NCBI GenBank assembly: GCA_045106735.1
Contig: JBGCEZ010000096.1
Span: 1 to 47,735, forward strand
Origin: JBGCEZ01 sp045106735
GTDB taxonomy: Bacteria > Planctomycetota > Phycisphaerae > Phycisphaerales > SM1A02
Length of the DNA stretch: 47,735 nt
Direction: 5' to 3'
Shown: positions 1 to 7,909 of the stretch, one piece after another
Numbering within the stretch: the first letter of the stretch is position 1
How the letters are laid out: each line of letters begins with the position of its first letter
Program-made: the position numbers and the translations under genes
Notes under the pieces: model-generated
Told to the model about the DNA's origin: nothing
Database searches by the model: none
What the model saw: the letters and a program-made list of their open reading frames with translations, nothing else

Positions 1-1102
1 CGGCCCACCCATCGCGGGTTCCGTCTGCTGCCTCCGCCGGACCACCGCCGCCACCGCCGCCACCGCCGCCGCCGCCGCCGCCGCCACCGCTGCTGCCGCC
101 GCTGCCGCCGCTGGTCAATGCGCCGCCACCGCCGCTCCCGCCGCCGCCGCCGCTGTTCCCGCCGCCATTGCCGCCGCCGGGACCGTCGGTGAACAACGAC
201 TCGTCGCCGAAGCCAGCCAATGGGTCACGGCCGAGGTCGTATTCGTCGGCGAACGATCCGTCATCGGAGAATGCGCGGCCGTCGGCCGCCGCGGCGGCCG
301 CGAGCTCTTCGGCCGACGGAACCGGCTGGTCTTCGCCGGGGAGGACCAACCGCCAGGAGCGGTTCACGCGGAACAAGATGTACCGGTCGCTTCGCAGGGC
401 CATCGCCTCGGCCAGGTCCGCCTCGACGTCGATCGACGCCATCGGATCTCCGTCGCCCATGCGGATGAACCGCTTGGATGAGGCCAGGAACTCACACCGA
501 TCGATCACCGGGCCAAACACGCGGTTGAGGCGCATGGCCTCTTCCTCGCCGATCGACCCGGCCTCCACCGGCAGGCCCTGAATGGCCACCGGGAGGGCGG
601 GTCGACCGGCGTGCATCGCGTCGAGCAAAACGGACAACAAGAACGCAGCGCGTTGCTCGTAGTGGTCCTGGGCGGCGTCGCCTTCGAGATCCGTCAACCG
701 CGCTCGCAATGGCGCCGGGAGGCGCTCGTAGCGACGCGGGAGGTTCCCGACACTGACAATTGTCCAATTGCCCGTCTCATCCACTTGGCCCAGGGCGGTT
801 CGGGCCATCGTCTGTGCGAGTTCGGTGAGCTGCGACTCATCCAAGGTGGCCAAGCGGTCGGCATCGGGCGCATCAACCCGCAACTGGACCGGCTGCCGCG
901 TCACCATCGTGGCCGCGGCGACCTTGGCCCCCGCTCCGCCGCCGATCGCGACCTCATTCCAGCGGTCCAACTCATTGGCGGACTGGAAGGCATCCACGGA
1001 GCCCGTCGTGAGCAAGACGCTCGAGAACCCGGTGGTGGCGGCCAAAGCGGCGACCACAGTCCGGCGGCGACCAAATTCGCCCAGCGTTGCCAATACGTTC
1101 AT
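1..1102 (-). CDS. Exported Gly-rich hypothetical protein (3' end outside window)
   Basis: An open frame of 367 codons runs off the left edge of the window with no stop, so the C-terminus is missing. The ATG at 1102 is preceded by GGGAGGG at good spacing, which fixes the start. The N-terminus has an Arg-rich stretch followed by a hydrophobic segment and a possible SVDA cleavage site at about residue 38, suggesting export. The middle (about residues 40-300) is a mixed acidic, globular-looking domain that I do not recognise. After about residue 305 the sequence becomes almost pure Gly with some Ser/Asn, encoded by (GGC/GGT)n. It is transcribed divergently from the DUF1570 gene. The function is unknown; a surface or envelope role is only suggested by the signal peptide and flexible Gly tail. 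Confidence 0.7.
   Translation of the reverse strand, partial: MNVLATLGEFGRRRTVVAALAATTGFSSVLLTTGSVDAFQSANELDRWNEVAIGGGAGAKVAAATMVTRQPVQLRVDAPDADRLATLDESQLTELAQTMARTALGQVDETGNWTIVSVGNLPRRYERLPAPLRARLTDLEGDAAQDHYEQRAAFLLSVLLDAMHAGRPALPVAIQGLPVEAGSIGEEEAMRLNRVFGPVIDRCEFLASSKRFIRMGDGDPMASIDVEADLAEAMALRSDRYILFRVNRSWRLVLPGEDQPVPSAEELAAAAAADGRAFSDDGSFADEYDLGRDPLAGFGDESLFTDGPGGGNGGGNSGGGGGSGGGGALTSGGSGGSSGGGGGGGGGGGGGGGGPAEAADGTRDGWA
40..182. repeat. Trinucleotide (CCG/CCA)n repeat encoding poly-Gly
   Basis: Almost uninterrupted ccg/cca/ccc triplets, read on the minus strand as Gly codons of the partial gene at 1-1102. Interruptions encode Ser, Asn, Ala, Leu and Thr. It stays in frame, consistent with slippage expansion in a tolerated linker. 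Confidence 0.8.
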
Positions 1103-1469
1103 GACGTCCCTCCCGGGGATGTCCGGACCAAGCGGTCCGGCGTCGACGATCGCGCAGAGCACCGTGCCCCACACGAAACCGACCCGGGGCCAACGATCAC
1201 ATTCCGCTGCCCCACCCGTCCATCCTCGGCTGCCTGACTTGCCTGCATTCGCACTTCCACCACCGGCCCAGCTCTCCGGGATCGCCCACGCCGCATCATC
1301 CGCGCACGTCCGAGAACATCGCCCGCTGCCGTGGCCACGGTAGGTGCTTCCTCCGCGACGGGCTGGGTCCGCATTCTCCGATCTCGACGCGTGGCCCATG
1401 GGCCTGCCCGGGCGCCCTTCCGGCAACCGGAGTCATGCCCGCCCCGAATCCATCCGATAGCTGCGACAG
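1103..1469. other. Divergent intergenic region, no gene seen
   Basis: These 367 bases lie between two divergently transcribed exported-protein genes and should hold both promoters. Open frames here lack ribosome sites and resemble shadows. I see no convincing -10/-35 pair, hairpin or repeat. Confidence 0.5.
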
Positions 1470-3002
1470 ATGTTCCTCCGCCGCGCCCCCGCCATCGTCT
1501 GGACGCTCGTCCTCGGGTCATTCGTCTTGGTTTCGCCGGCCAGCGCCGGAGGGGCTGCGAATGGTCTCGTCCCCAACGGACGGGCCGTGGGTGAGACTGA
1601 TCCTCGAATCACCCGAAGAGAGGCCCAAGCCGACGCCGCCCTGCGCGCCGGCCGAACGGCCGAAGCCCTTGGGCACTGGGCCACCATCCTCCGGCTGGAC
1701 CGCGATCACCCGGTGGGAGCGCGTCTGAGGGCCGAGGCACCGGCATCCCCCCCACTCGATTCGCCGCCGCTGGCCGCCGCCCAAAAGCATCTTCCGCGCG
1801 GTTTTCGGCGCATCACCACGGCGAACTTCGTCATCCTCACCGACGGGGATCCATCTGAGGTGCGGGCCATCGAGCGCACGCTCGAAGACACACGCCGGGC
1901 ATTCAAGGCGTTTTCGGCCCGGCTCGAACTCGATCCAATGCCGCTGCGCCACCGATTGGTGTGCGTCGTCTTCGACCGCCACCGCGAATTCGCCCGATTC
2001 GGCCGCGAGCAAGACCAGGTCCACGCCACGTGGTGCCACGGCTACTACACCCCCCGATACGACCGCGTCGTCCTCTATCTCCACGGGCCCGATGACACCG
2101 ACGATCCGTTTGCCGTTCGCCGGCGCACGGTGGCCGCCGTCCATGAGACCGTCCACCAACTCGCGTATCACTGCCTCGTCCAGAACGCGGCGGTGCAGTA
2201 TCCGATCTGGCTGAGCGAAGGACTGGCCACCAGCTTCGAGACCGACGACACCACCCGCCGGTTCGGTCCGTCCGAACCGTTTGAAGCGCGCGAGCGCCGC
2301 CTGGCCGACGTGCTCGCGCGCGGCGACTTGGAATCGCTCAACGCGTTCGTCGGCCGCACAAGTGTCGGCAATGCCGATCCTGACACGATCGAATCGGTCT
2401 ACAGCCAGTCCTACGCCCTCTTCTGTTGGCTCATGTCAACGAAGCCCGGCGGCGTCCGCATGTTGCTCGACGACTTGCACCGCCAACCGCCGGGGCGCGT
2501 TCCGGCCACGCGGCAGCGCGAGTTGTTCGAGTCGGCCTTCGGATCGCCGGCATCGCTGCAGCGCAGTTGGGACCTGCACGTCCGCGATCGCGTGCGACGT
2601 CTGGGATCGACCTGGCCCGCCGCGCCCGCATACGCCGAATCGCCGGCCCACCGCCGACCTGGCACGGATGACCCACGCGGCGTGCAGCGCGTACACGCCA
2701 CCGCCCGCCCGACGTTGCCGGGCCCGCCGCCCCGGCCGATCCCGATCGGGCTTGACCTGGCCGATGATCCAGACTGCACGGATGCCAACGTCCTCGCCCC
2801 ATCGCCGGCCACGGCCGACAACCTGGCCGCCGGTCCGGCGGACGCCGACACCGACACCAACGCCGACGCCGACGCCGACGCCGACACCGACACCGACGCC
2901 GACACCGACGCTGAGGCTGACGCCGGCACCCCGCCCCGCGCCACAGCCGCCGCCGCCGCAACCTCCCCCGCCGCCGCCCCCGCTCCGGAGCATCGCCCAT
3001 GA
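1470..3002 (+). CDS. Exported DUF1570-like gluzincin metalloprotease
   Basis: A 510-residue protein with a clear signal peptide (hydrophobic stretch at 9-24, cleavage after PASA at about 27). The central domain carries HETVH at residues 225-229 and a downstream Glu at about 250 in LSEGLATSFE. This is the HExxH plus Glu zinc arrangement of gluzincins and fits the DUF1570 / peptidase-MA-like family common in planctomycetes. Peptidase activity on an envelope or extracellular substrate is inferred. A short helical TPR-like stretch (about 47-90) precedes it. The last ~60 residues are low complexity: an Asp/Ala/Thr repeat encoded by GACGCC/GACACC hexamers, then Ala/Pro. The stop overlaps the start of the next lipoprotein gene (ATGA), so the two are probably translationally coupled. 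Confidence 0.85.
   Translation: MFLRRAPAIVWTLVLGSFVLVSPASAGGAANGLVPNGRAVGETDPRITRREAQADAALRAGRTAEALGHWATILRLDRDHPVGARLRAEAPASPPLDSPPLAAAQKHLPRGFRRITTANFVILTDGDPSEVRAIERTLEDTRRAFKAFSARLELDPMPLRHRLVCVVFDRHREFARFGREQDQVHATWCHGYYTPRYDRVVLYLHGPDDTDDPFAVRRRTVAAVHETVHQLAYHCLVQNAAVQYPIWLSEGLATSFETDDTTRRFGPSEPFEARERRLADVLARGDLESLNAFVGRTSVGNADPDTIESVYSQSYALFCWLMSTKPGGVRMLLDDLHRQPPGRVPATRQRELFESAFGSPASLQRSWDLHVRDRVRRLGSTWPAAPAYAESPAHRRPGTDDPRGVQRVHATARPTLPGPPPRPIPIGLDLADDPDCTDANVLAPSPATADNLAAGPADADTDTNADADADADTDTDADTDAEADAGTPPRATAAAAATSPAAAPAPEHRP
2841..2922. repeat. Hexanucleotide (GACGCC/GACACC)n repeat
   Basis: Tandem 6-bp units in the 3' part of the DUF1570 gene, coding an alternating Asp-Ala/Asp-Thr tract. 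A similar Ala-Asp tract occurs independently in the S9 peptidase gene (43813-43912). Confidence 0.85.
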
Positions 3003-3571
3003 ACCACGCCCGACCAATCGGCCGCCTGGCCGGGGCCATCCCGGCGTTCTTGATGACCCTGGTCCTCCTCGTGTCGCTGGGCGGCTGCGCTCGCCCCTGG
3101 ACGACGGCCGGAGCGGCGGAGTTGCCGGCCCACCAGCAGGCTGTCGTCGACCTGCCCGACTCACTGATCCCCGGCTCCCTGCGGCTCGACGGGCGTTCGG
3201 CTCCGCACCGCGATGTCTCAACGATCACGCTCGCCCCCGGGCTGCACACGCTGACCTGGCGGTACCTCCATCGGAACCGCCACGTGGAATCGCTCCGGAT
3301 GCCCTTGGATCTTGCCCCGGGCGATCATGTTCGGCTCCGCCAGCGATTCCTGGCGGCCGACGGACCGCTGGGACCGGTGGGCGATGTGGCCGGGTTCACC
3401 GTCGAGACGGTCTTTCTCCCGCTTCGCTGGCTCTTCCCGGCCGGCGAGGAACCGCCACCGGGACGGATGCACGCGTGGGTTGAGGATCGGGCGACGGGCG
3501 ACGTCCTGGCCGGCCGACCGCCGGACCTGCCGACGGGATACGTCGAACTCACGATCGTGCCGATCGACTGA
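2999..3571 (+). CDS. Small hypothetical lipoprotein
   Basis: A 190-residue protein with a type II signal peptide: charged start, hydrophobic core at about 15-27 and lipobox LGGC, so it is probably anchored by the lipidated Cys. The mature part looks beta-rich, with a short segment resembling cell-surface beta-sandwich or PEGA-like domains (LRLDGRSAPHRDVSTITLAPG, LHTLTWRY); that resemblance is weak. Its ATG overlaps the stop of the DUF1570 gene, so the putative protease and this lipoprotein are likely made together and may act at the same membrane. The specific function is unknown. Confidence 0.75.
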   Translation: MNHARPIGRLAGAIPAFLMTLVLLVSLGGCARPWTTAGAAELPAHQQAVVDLPDSLIPGSLRLDGRSAPHRDVSTITLAPGLHTLTWRYLHRNRHVESLRMPLDLAPGDHVRLRQRFLAADGPLGPVGDVAGFTVETVFLPLRWLFPAGEEPPPGRMHAWVEDRATGDVLAGRPPDLPTGYVELTIVPID

Positions 3572-3609
3572 GCGAACCGGCCGGGGCCACGCCCGCCCCC
3601 CGCGGCGAA

Positions 3610-3615
3610 TAGACT
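3610..3615 (+). promoter_or_regulatory. Candidate -10 element TAGACT
   Basis: TAGACT lies 37 bases before the sulfotransferase ATG at the head of the glycan operon. The same hexamer precedes the dockerin-protein gene on the other strand. No clear -35 is visible. Confidence 0.3.
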
Positions 3616-3652
3616 CCTCGCCCGTTCGTCACGCTCCCCGCGGAACCTCCTC

Positions 3653-4663
3653 ATGCCCGCTCCCGCTTCCGAAACGCGTTCTGCCGCCCCCGCCGCTCCG
3701 CCCCGCGACGACTTGATCGTTGTGGCCGGGCAAGGTCGTTCCGGGACCAACTGGTTGCTCGACTTGTTCGACGCCCACGCCGGCACGCGATGCCGAAGCG
3801 AAGTCGACGAGCTGCCCGGCAGTGCACTGTCCGAACTTCCGTCGCCGCTGTTTCGGGCATCGGCCGCCGACCTGACCGAAGACGCCTGGTGGTCGGCAGT
3901 AAACCACGCCATGCGGCATGAGGGCACGCGCGATCACGCGCCGGTCGCGCCCAAGTCGTGGAGCCCCGGCGGCGTTCGCGGCCTGGGACTCGGCGAATTT
4001 ACCCGTCGTCGCCGACCGCGGCGCTTGCTCCGGATGGCCATGCCAATGCTGCGAGAAGCTGAATGGCCGGTGCCGGCCATGCTCGCCGGCTCGATCGGCG
4101 ACGCCCGGCCGGTGCTGAAGTTCGTGCAGACGCCGGGGTGGATCGATTGGCTGCTGCGAACCCAGCCGGCGGTGAACATCGTGCACATCGTCCGCGATCC
4201 GGCCGCGTTCCTCGATTCGTGGCAGCGCCGCTACGTCGCCCGCAATCGCCCACCGGCGGTGCTGGACGCCAACCGCGCCCGTCTCCATCGCCTGGCCGCG
4301 CTCGAGCCGACCTGGGCCGAACGCATGGGCGACCCGGAGGCGATGGGCCTGGAGGAGAGCGAGCTCTGGTATTGGCGCTACGCCACGGAGCTCTCGCACG
4401 CTGCCTCGGCCGGCCGCGATCGCTACGAACTTGTGTCCTACGAGGCGATCGTGGCCGATCCGGTGGCCGTCACCCGTTCGCTGTACGCGGCGACCGGCCT
4501 CGAATGGGCCGCCGACATCGAAACCCGCGTTCGCCGACTGATTCGGTCGGGCCCGCCGCGCGCCCCGAAGATGACGGCCGAACGCGAGGCAGCCGTCGCC
4601 CGCGTCACCGCAGACTTCGACCTCGGCCTGGGCTGGGGCGGCGCCGGCGGTGGACATGGCTGA
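3653..4663 (+). CDS. Sulfotransferase family protein
   Basis: A 336-residue cytoplasmic protein. Residues 21-38 give a beta strand followed by GQGRSGTNWL, the PAPS 5'-phosphosulfate-binding loop of the sulfotransferase fold. A second strand/helix at about 175-195 (VNIVHIVRDPAAFLDSW) matches the 3'-phosphate-binding motif with conserved Arg and Ser. It should transfer sulfate from PAPS to a hydroxyl or amine acceptor. The acceptor is unknown, but the coupled downstream genes (deacetylase, GT2, GNAT) suggest a polysaccharide or glycolipid. It is the first gene of the operon and its end overlaps the deacetylase start by a few bases. Length is normal for the family. Confidence 0.88.
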   Translation: MPAPASETRSAAPAAPPRDDLIVVAGQGRSGTNWLLDLFDAHAGTRCRSEVDELPGSALSELPSPLFRASAADLTEDAWWSAVNHAMRHEGTRDHAPVAPKSWSPGGVRGLGLGEFTRRRRPRRLLRMAMPMLREAEWPVPAMLAGSIGDARPVLKFVQTPGWIDWLLRTQPAVNIVHIVRDPAAFLDSWQRRYVARNRPPAVLDANRARLHRLAALEPTWAERMGDPEAMGLEESELWYWRYATELSHAASAGRDRYELVSYEAIVADPVAVTRSLYAATGLEWAADIETRVRRLIRSGPPRAPKMTAEREAAVARVTADFDLGLGWGGAGGGHG

Positions 4664-5738
4664 CTCGAAGCACACCTCCGCCACGACCTCGGCGACGACC
4701 TCGGCCACGGCCACGGGGACATCCCTGGCCGTGCCACCCCGGCCAGGCACGCGCGCCCGCGTTCGCCGCGCGGCCGGTGCATGGCTCGGCGCCGCCGGAC
4801 TCGGTCCGCGCGTGCGGCGAAGCAGCGGCGGCCCAGTGGCCGTGATCTTGATGTACCACGCGATCTTGGACGACCAAAACGCCGCGTGGATTGATCCCGC
4901 CAACGCCATTTCGGCCGCGTCCCTCGCATCCCACGCCAAGCGATTGGCCGCCACCGGAGCGGTTCGGCCGCTCGCCGACATCGCCGGCGAATTCGCGGCC
5001 GACGGACGCGTGTCCCGCCCCAGCATCGCCATCACCTTCGACGACGGCTACCTCGACAACGTTCGGCTGGCCGCGCCGATCCTGGCCCGGCACCAGCTTC
5101 CAGCCACGCTTTTCGTCTGCCCGGACGTGATTGCCGGCGCGTCGCCCCAGTGGATTGATCGGCTGCACGTCCTGGTGCAACACGGCGGCGCGGCCGCGAC
5201 GGCAGTCGCAATGGGACTCAGCGGAGCGGGCGACATGTCCAAGGAACTCGCAGCCCGCGCGCTGGCCCGCCATCTGCTGGAATTGCCCTCCGATCGCCGC
5301 GACGCCGAACTCGACGCGGCAGCCGCCGCCCTGCAGCCTCCGGTCATGCCGCGGCTGACGGTCCGGCCCGATGAAGTCGTGGAACTGGCCCGCAGCGGCC
5401 CAGAGCACGGCTGGACGATCGGCTCACACGGACGGCGGCATATTGACCTGGCCAAGGCCGCGGCCGACGAACTCGAAACGGACATCGCTGGCAGCCGCAC
5501 CGCCCTGGCCGACATGCTCGGCGAGCCGCCCACACTGCTGAGTTACCCGTACGGCCGACGCTCGGACACGGCGGAAGCTGTGGCCCGGGCCGCCGGATTC
5601 ACCGGCGCGGTCATCGCTGGATCGGACCACGACGCGGTGGCCGGCACGGACCCGATGCGCCTGCCTCGCCGCGAGGCGCCGGCGGGCGATGGCGCGTTTC
5701 GCTGGACGATCGCTCCGGCGGCGGGAGCACGATCATGA
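4656..5738 (+). CDS. Polysaccharide deacetylase family protein
   Basis: About 360 residues with a NodB-homology domain. A strand and VILMYH lead into ITFDDGY (the two Asp at about 129-130), the canonical motif 1 with catalytic base and metal-binding Asp. SHGRRHIDL supplies the metal-binding His pair (motif 2) and LLSYPYG matches motif 3. It is predicted to remove N- or O-acetyl groups from a polysaccharide. The first ~25 residues are a Thr/Ser/Ala-rich repeat (period 12 bp) with no signal peptide. An in-frame GTG at 4650 is an alternative start; I chose the ATG. Between motifs 1 and 2 there is an inserted helical segment (about 165-230), as in EPS-locus deacetylases. It overlaps both neighbours. 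Confidence 0.88.
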   Translation: MADSKHTSATTSATTSATATGTSLAVPPRPGTRARVRRAAGAWLGAAGLGPRVRRSSGGPVAVILMYHAILDDQNAAWIDPANAISAASLASHAKRLAATGAVRPLADIAGEFAADGRVSRPSIAITFDDGYLDNVRLAAPILARHQLPATLFVCPDVIAGASPQWIDRLHVLVQHGGAAATAVAMGLSGAGDMSKELAARALARHLLELPSDRRDAELDAAAAALQPPVMPRLTVRPDEVVELARSGPEHGWTIGSHGRRHIDLAKAAADELETDIAGSRTALADMLGEPPTLLSYPYGRRSDTAEAVARAAGFTGAVIAGSDHDAVAGTDPMRLPRREAPAGDGAFRWTIAPAAGARS

Positions 5739-6715
5739 GCGGCACCATCCCGGACGTTCGCATCGTGGTGGTGACGTACTTTGCCGAATCCATGCTCGGC
5801 CCCGCCCTCGAGGGCCTGACCGCGATCGCCGCCGCGGGCGCGGCCGAGTGCGTCGTCGTCGACAACGCGTCGACCGACGGCACCCGCGACATGCTCGCCG
5901 CGACCGGCGACGCAGTCGAAGCCCGGCTGTCCGATGAAAATCTCGGCTTTGGGCGCGGCTGCAATGCTGGTGCCGAAGGATTTTCCGGCCGCTACGTGCT
6001 GTTCTTGAATCCCGACGCCACCGCGACGCCCGAGACGATCCGAACGCTGGTCGCGTTCATGGACGAGCATCCTGAGTGCGGCATTGCCGCACCCGCCATC
6101 GTTGAACCCGATGGCGAACTGCAGGTGTTCGGCGGGCGCACCACGCCGGCTTCGATCATCCGCGAGGCCTTTGGCCGCCGCGTTTCCGGCCGTCGTCCAC
6201 TCGAACCTGGCCATGCGCCGGCCGAGGCGGACTGGGTCTGCGGTGCGGCCCTGATGATTCGACGCGAGCTCTTTGAGGCGATCGGCGGGTTCGACCCGCG
6301 GTACTTCCTCTACTTTGAGGAGACCGATCTGTGCCGCCGCGCCCAACTCGCCGGCTTCCGGATTTTCGGTGTCGGTGAAGCGGTGGCCACGCACGATGCT
6401 GGGGCGAGCGCCCGGGCGAGTGAACGAACGTTGTACGCCGGTTGCATCGCCGAACACTACTTCGAGAGCCGGTTCCACTACCTCGCCTCGCACCACGGGA
6501 CACTCGCCGCCGTCGCCGCGCACCTGCTCGAACTCCCGGTACTCCTGGCCCGTGACGTCGCGTCGCGTCTGCGCGGACGGCCGGGCGGACGGCTCGCCGC
6601 GCGACTGTCGGGGCCGTTGTTTCGTCGTCCACCGCAGCGGGCGAGCGACGACGCCGTGGCGCAGCACGCCGCGGCACGTGCGACGATCGGCACGCCGCGT
6701 GGAGCCGCGCCGTGA
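5735..6715 (+). CDS. Glycosyltransferase family 2 (rhamnosyltransferase-like)
   Basis: A 326-residue GT-A fold enzyme. The N-terminal strand VRIVVVTYF and VVDNASTDGT (41-50) form the nucleotide-sugar site. ENLGFGRGCNAG and FLNPDA (about 89-95) give the metal-binding region, and GGFDPRYFLYFEETDLCRR is the hallmark acceptor/ED motif of WbbL/rhamnosyltransferase-type GT2 proteins. It should add a sugar during assembly of a cell-surface glycan on the cytoplasmic face. The C-terminus (about 245-300) has a hydrophobic/amphipathic helix that may peripherally attach it to the membrane. The ATG overlaps the deacetylase stop (ATGA) and its own stop overlaps the next GTG, so expression is coupled. Confidence 0.9.
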   Translation: MSGTIPDVRIVVVTYFAESMLGPALEGLTAIAAAGAAECVVVDNASTDGTRDMLAATGDAVEARLSDENLGFGRGCNAGAEGFSGRYVLFLNPDATATPETIRTLVAFMDEHPECGIAAPAIVEPDGELQVFGGRTTPASIIREAFGRRVSGRRPLEPGHAPAEADWVCGAALMIRRELFEAIGGFDPRYFLYFEETDLCRRAQLAGFRIFGVGEAVATHDAGASARASERTLYAGCIAEHYFESRFHYLASHHGTLAAVAAHLLELPVLLARDVASRLRGRPGGRLAARLSGPLFRRPPQRASDDAVAQHAAARATIGTPRGAAP

Positions 6716-7791
6716 AGGTTGAAGTGATCGACGGCCGCGAGATCGACGCGTCCCTCGCGGCGGCTTGGACGACGTTGCTCGACGCAACGGCGCTGCCGGA
6801 AACGCCGTACCTCCACCCTGAGTGGACGCGGCGCGTGGCCGCGGTGCGATCGGACGTCCGGGTCGCGATCATGGGCCCGGCCGAAGCTCCGGAAGCCATC
6901 TTGCCCTTCCAATTGGGCCCCCGCCGAACCGCCCGCCCCGTCGGCGGGCCGATCAATGATGCCCATGGTTTGATCACCGCTGACACGGCGGTGGATCCGG
7001 CCCGGGTTGTCGCCGCCGCCGGATTGGCCACCTTCGACTTCGACCACCTGCACGTCGGTGGCAGCCCGTACGGCGAGGCAATCCACACCTGCGATCCCTC
7101 GCCGACCATGAACCTGGCCGACGGCTACGAGGCGTACGAACGCGCTCGGCGGGCCGCGGGGTCATCGCTGTTCAAGAAGCTCGGCAACCTCCGCCGGCGG
7201 CTCGCCCGAGACCACGAGGCCCCGCGGCTCACCGTGTTCTCGACCGATCTCGATGATCTGCGAACGCTGCAAGGGTGGAAGAGCGAGCAGTGCGCCCGAA
7301 GCGGCTCGGTCGACGTGTTCGGCCCGGCATGGATCCGCTCGCTCACCGAACGCCTGGTGACCGAAAGCGATGCCGAGCAGCCAGCGTTCAGCGGCATCTT
7401 TTCGACGCTGCACGTGGGCGACCAGCTCATGGCCGCCCACCTGGGCATGCGGACTCGGACGATCCTGCACTACTGGTTTCCCAGCTACGACCACGCCTGG
7501 CACCCGTTCTCCGCCGGCCTGATGCTCTTGACGGATCTGGCCGCATGGGCCGCCGAGGAAGGCATCACGACGATTGACTTGGGCAAGGGCGAGGCCGACT
7601 ACAAGCAGCGGGTGGCCGACGGAGCGTTTGAGGTTGCCACCGGGGCGATCGAACACCCAAGCGTGGAACGGACGGTGCGCCGGGTTGGCCGGAGCCTCGA
7701 CCGCGCCGCGGCCGCCACCCCGCTGTCCGGGTTCGGCGCGAAAGTGCGCGGCCGGGTGGAGCGCCGGACGCGGCGCCGCAGGTACGACTGA
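6712..7791 (+). CDS. GNAT acetyltransferase, BioF2/CelD-like (FemAB-type)
   Basis: 359 residues from a GTG start that overlaps the GT2 stop (GTGA). The N-terminal half has the YLHPEWTRRV segment, and the C-terminal half carries the BioF2-like/CelD acyltransferase signature: HYWFPSYDHAWHPFSAGLML, then TTIDLGKGEADYKQRVAD. Proteins of this type occur in cellulose and exosortase-associated EPS loci and are thought to transfer acyl or aminoacyl groups to a glycan or lipid carrier. The substrate cannot be read from the sequence. It is the last gene of the four-gene operon; the next gene converges from the other strand. Confidence 0.85.
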   Translation: MKVEVIDGREIDASLAAAWTTLLDATALPETPYLHPEWTRRVAAVRSDVRVAIMGPAEAPEAILPFQLGPRRTARPVGGPINDAHGLITADTAVDPARVVAAAGLATFDFDHLHVGGSPYGEAIHTCDPSPTMNLADGYEAYERARRAAGSSLFKKLGNLRRRLARDHEAPRLTVFSTDLDDLRTLQGWKSEQCARSGSVDVFGPAWIRSLTERLVTESDAEQPAFSGIFSTLHVGDQLMAAHLGMRTRTILHYWFPSYDHAWHPFSAGLMLLTDLAAWAAEEGITTIDLGKGEADYKQRVADGAFEVATGAIEHPSVERTVRRVGRSLDRAAAATPLSGFGAKVRGRVERRTRRRRYD

Positions 7792-7909
7792 GTTGCGTGC
7801 GGACTGAGCGTACGCCGGCGCACCGGCCGACACGCTGGCCGACACGCTGGCCGAACAAGCACGTCGCCGGAGTCCACTCGAGCTGCGTGGCGGACGTTCG
7901 GCGAGCCAC

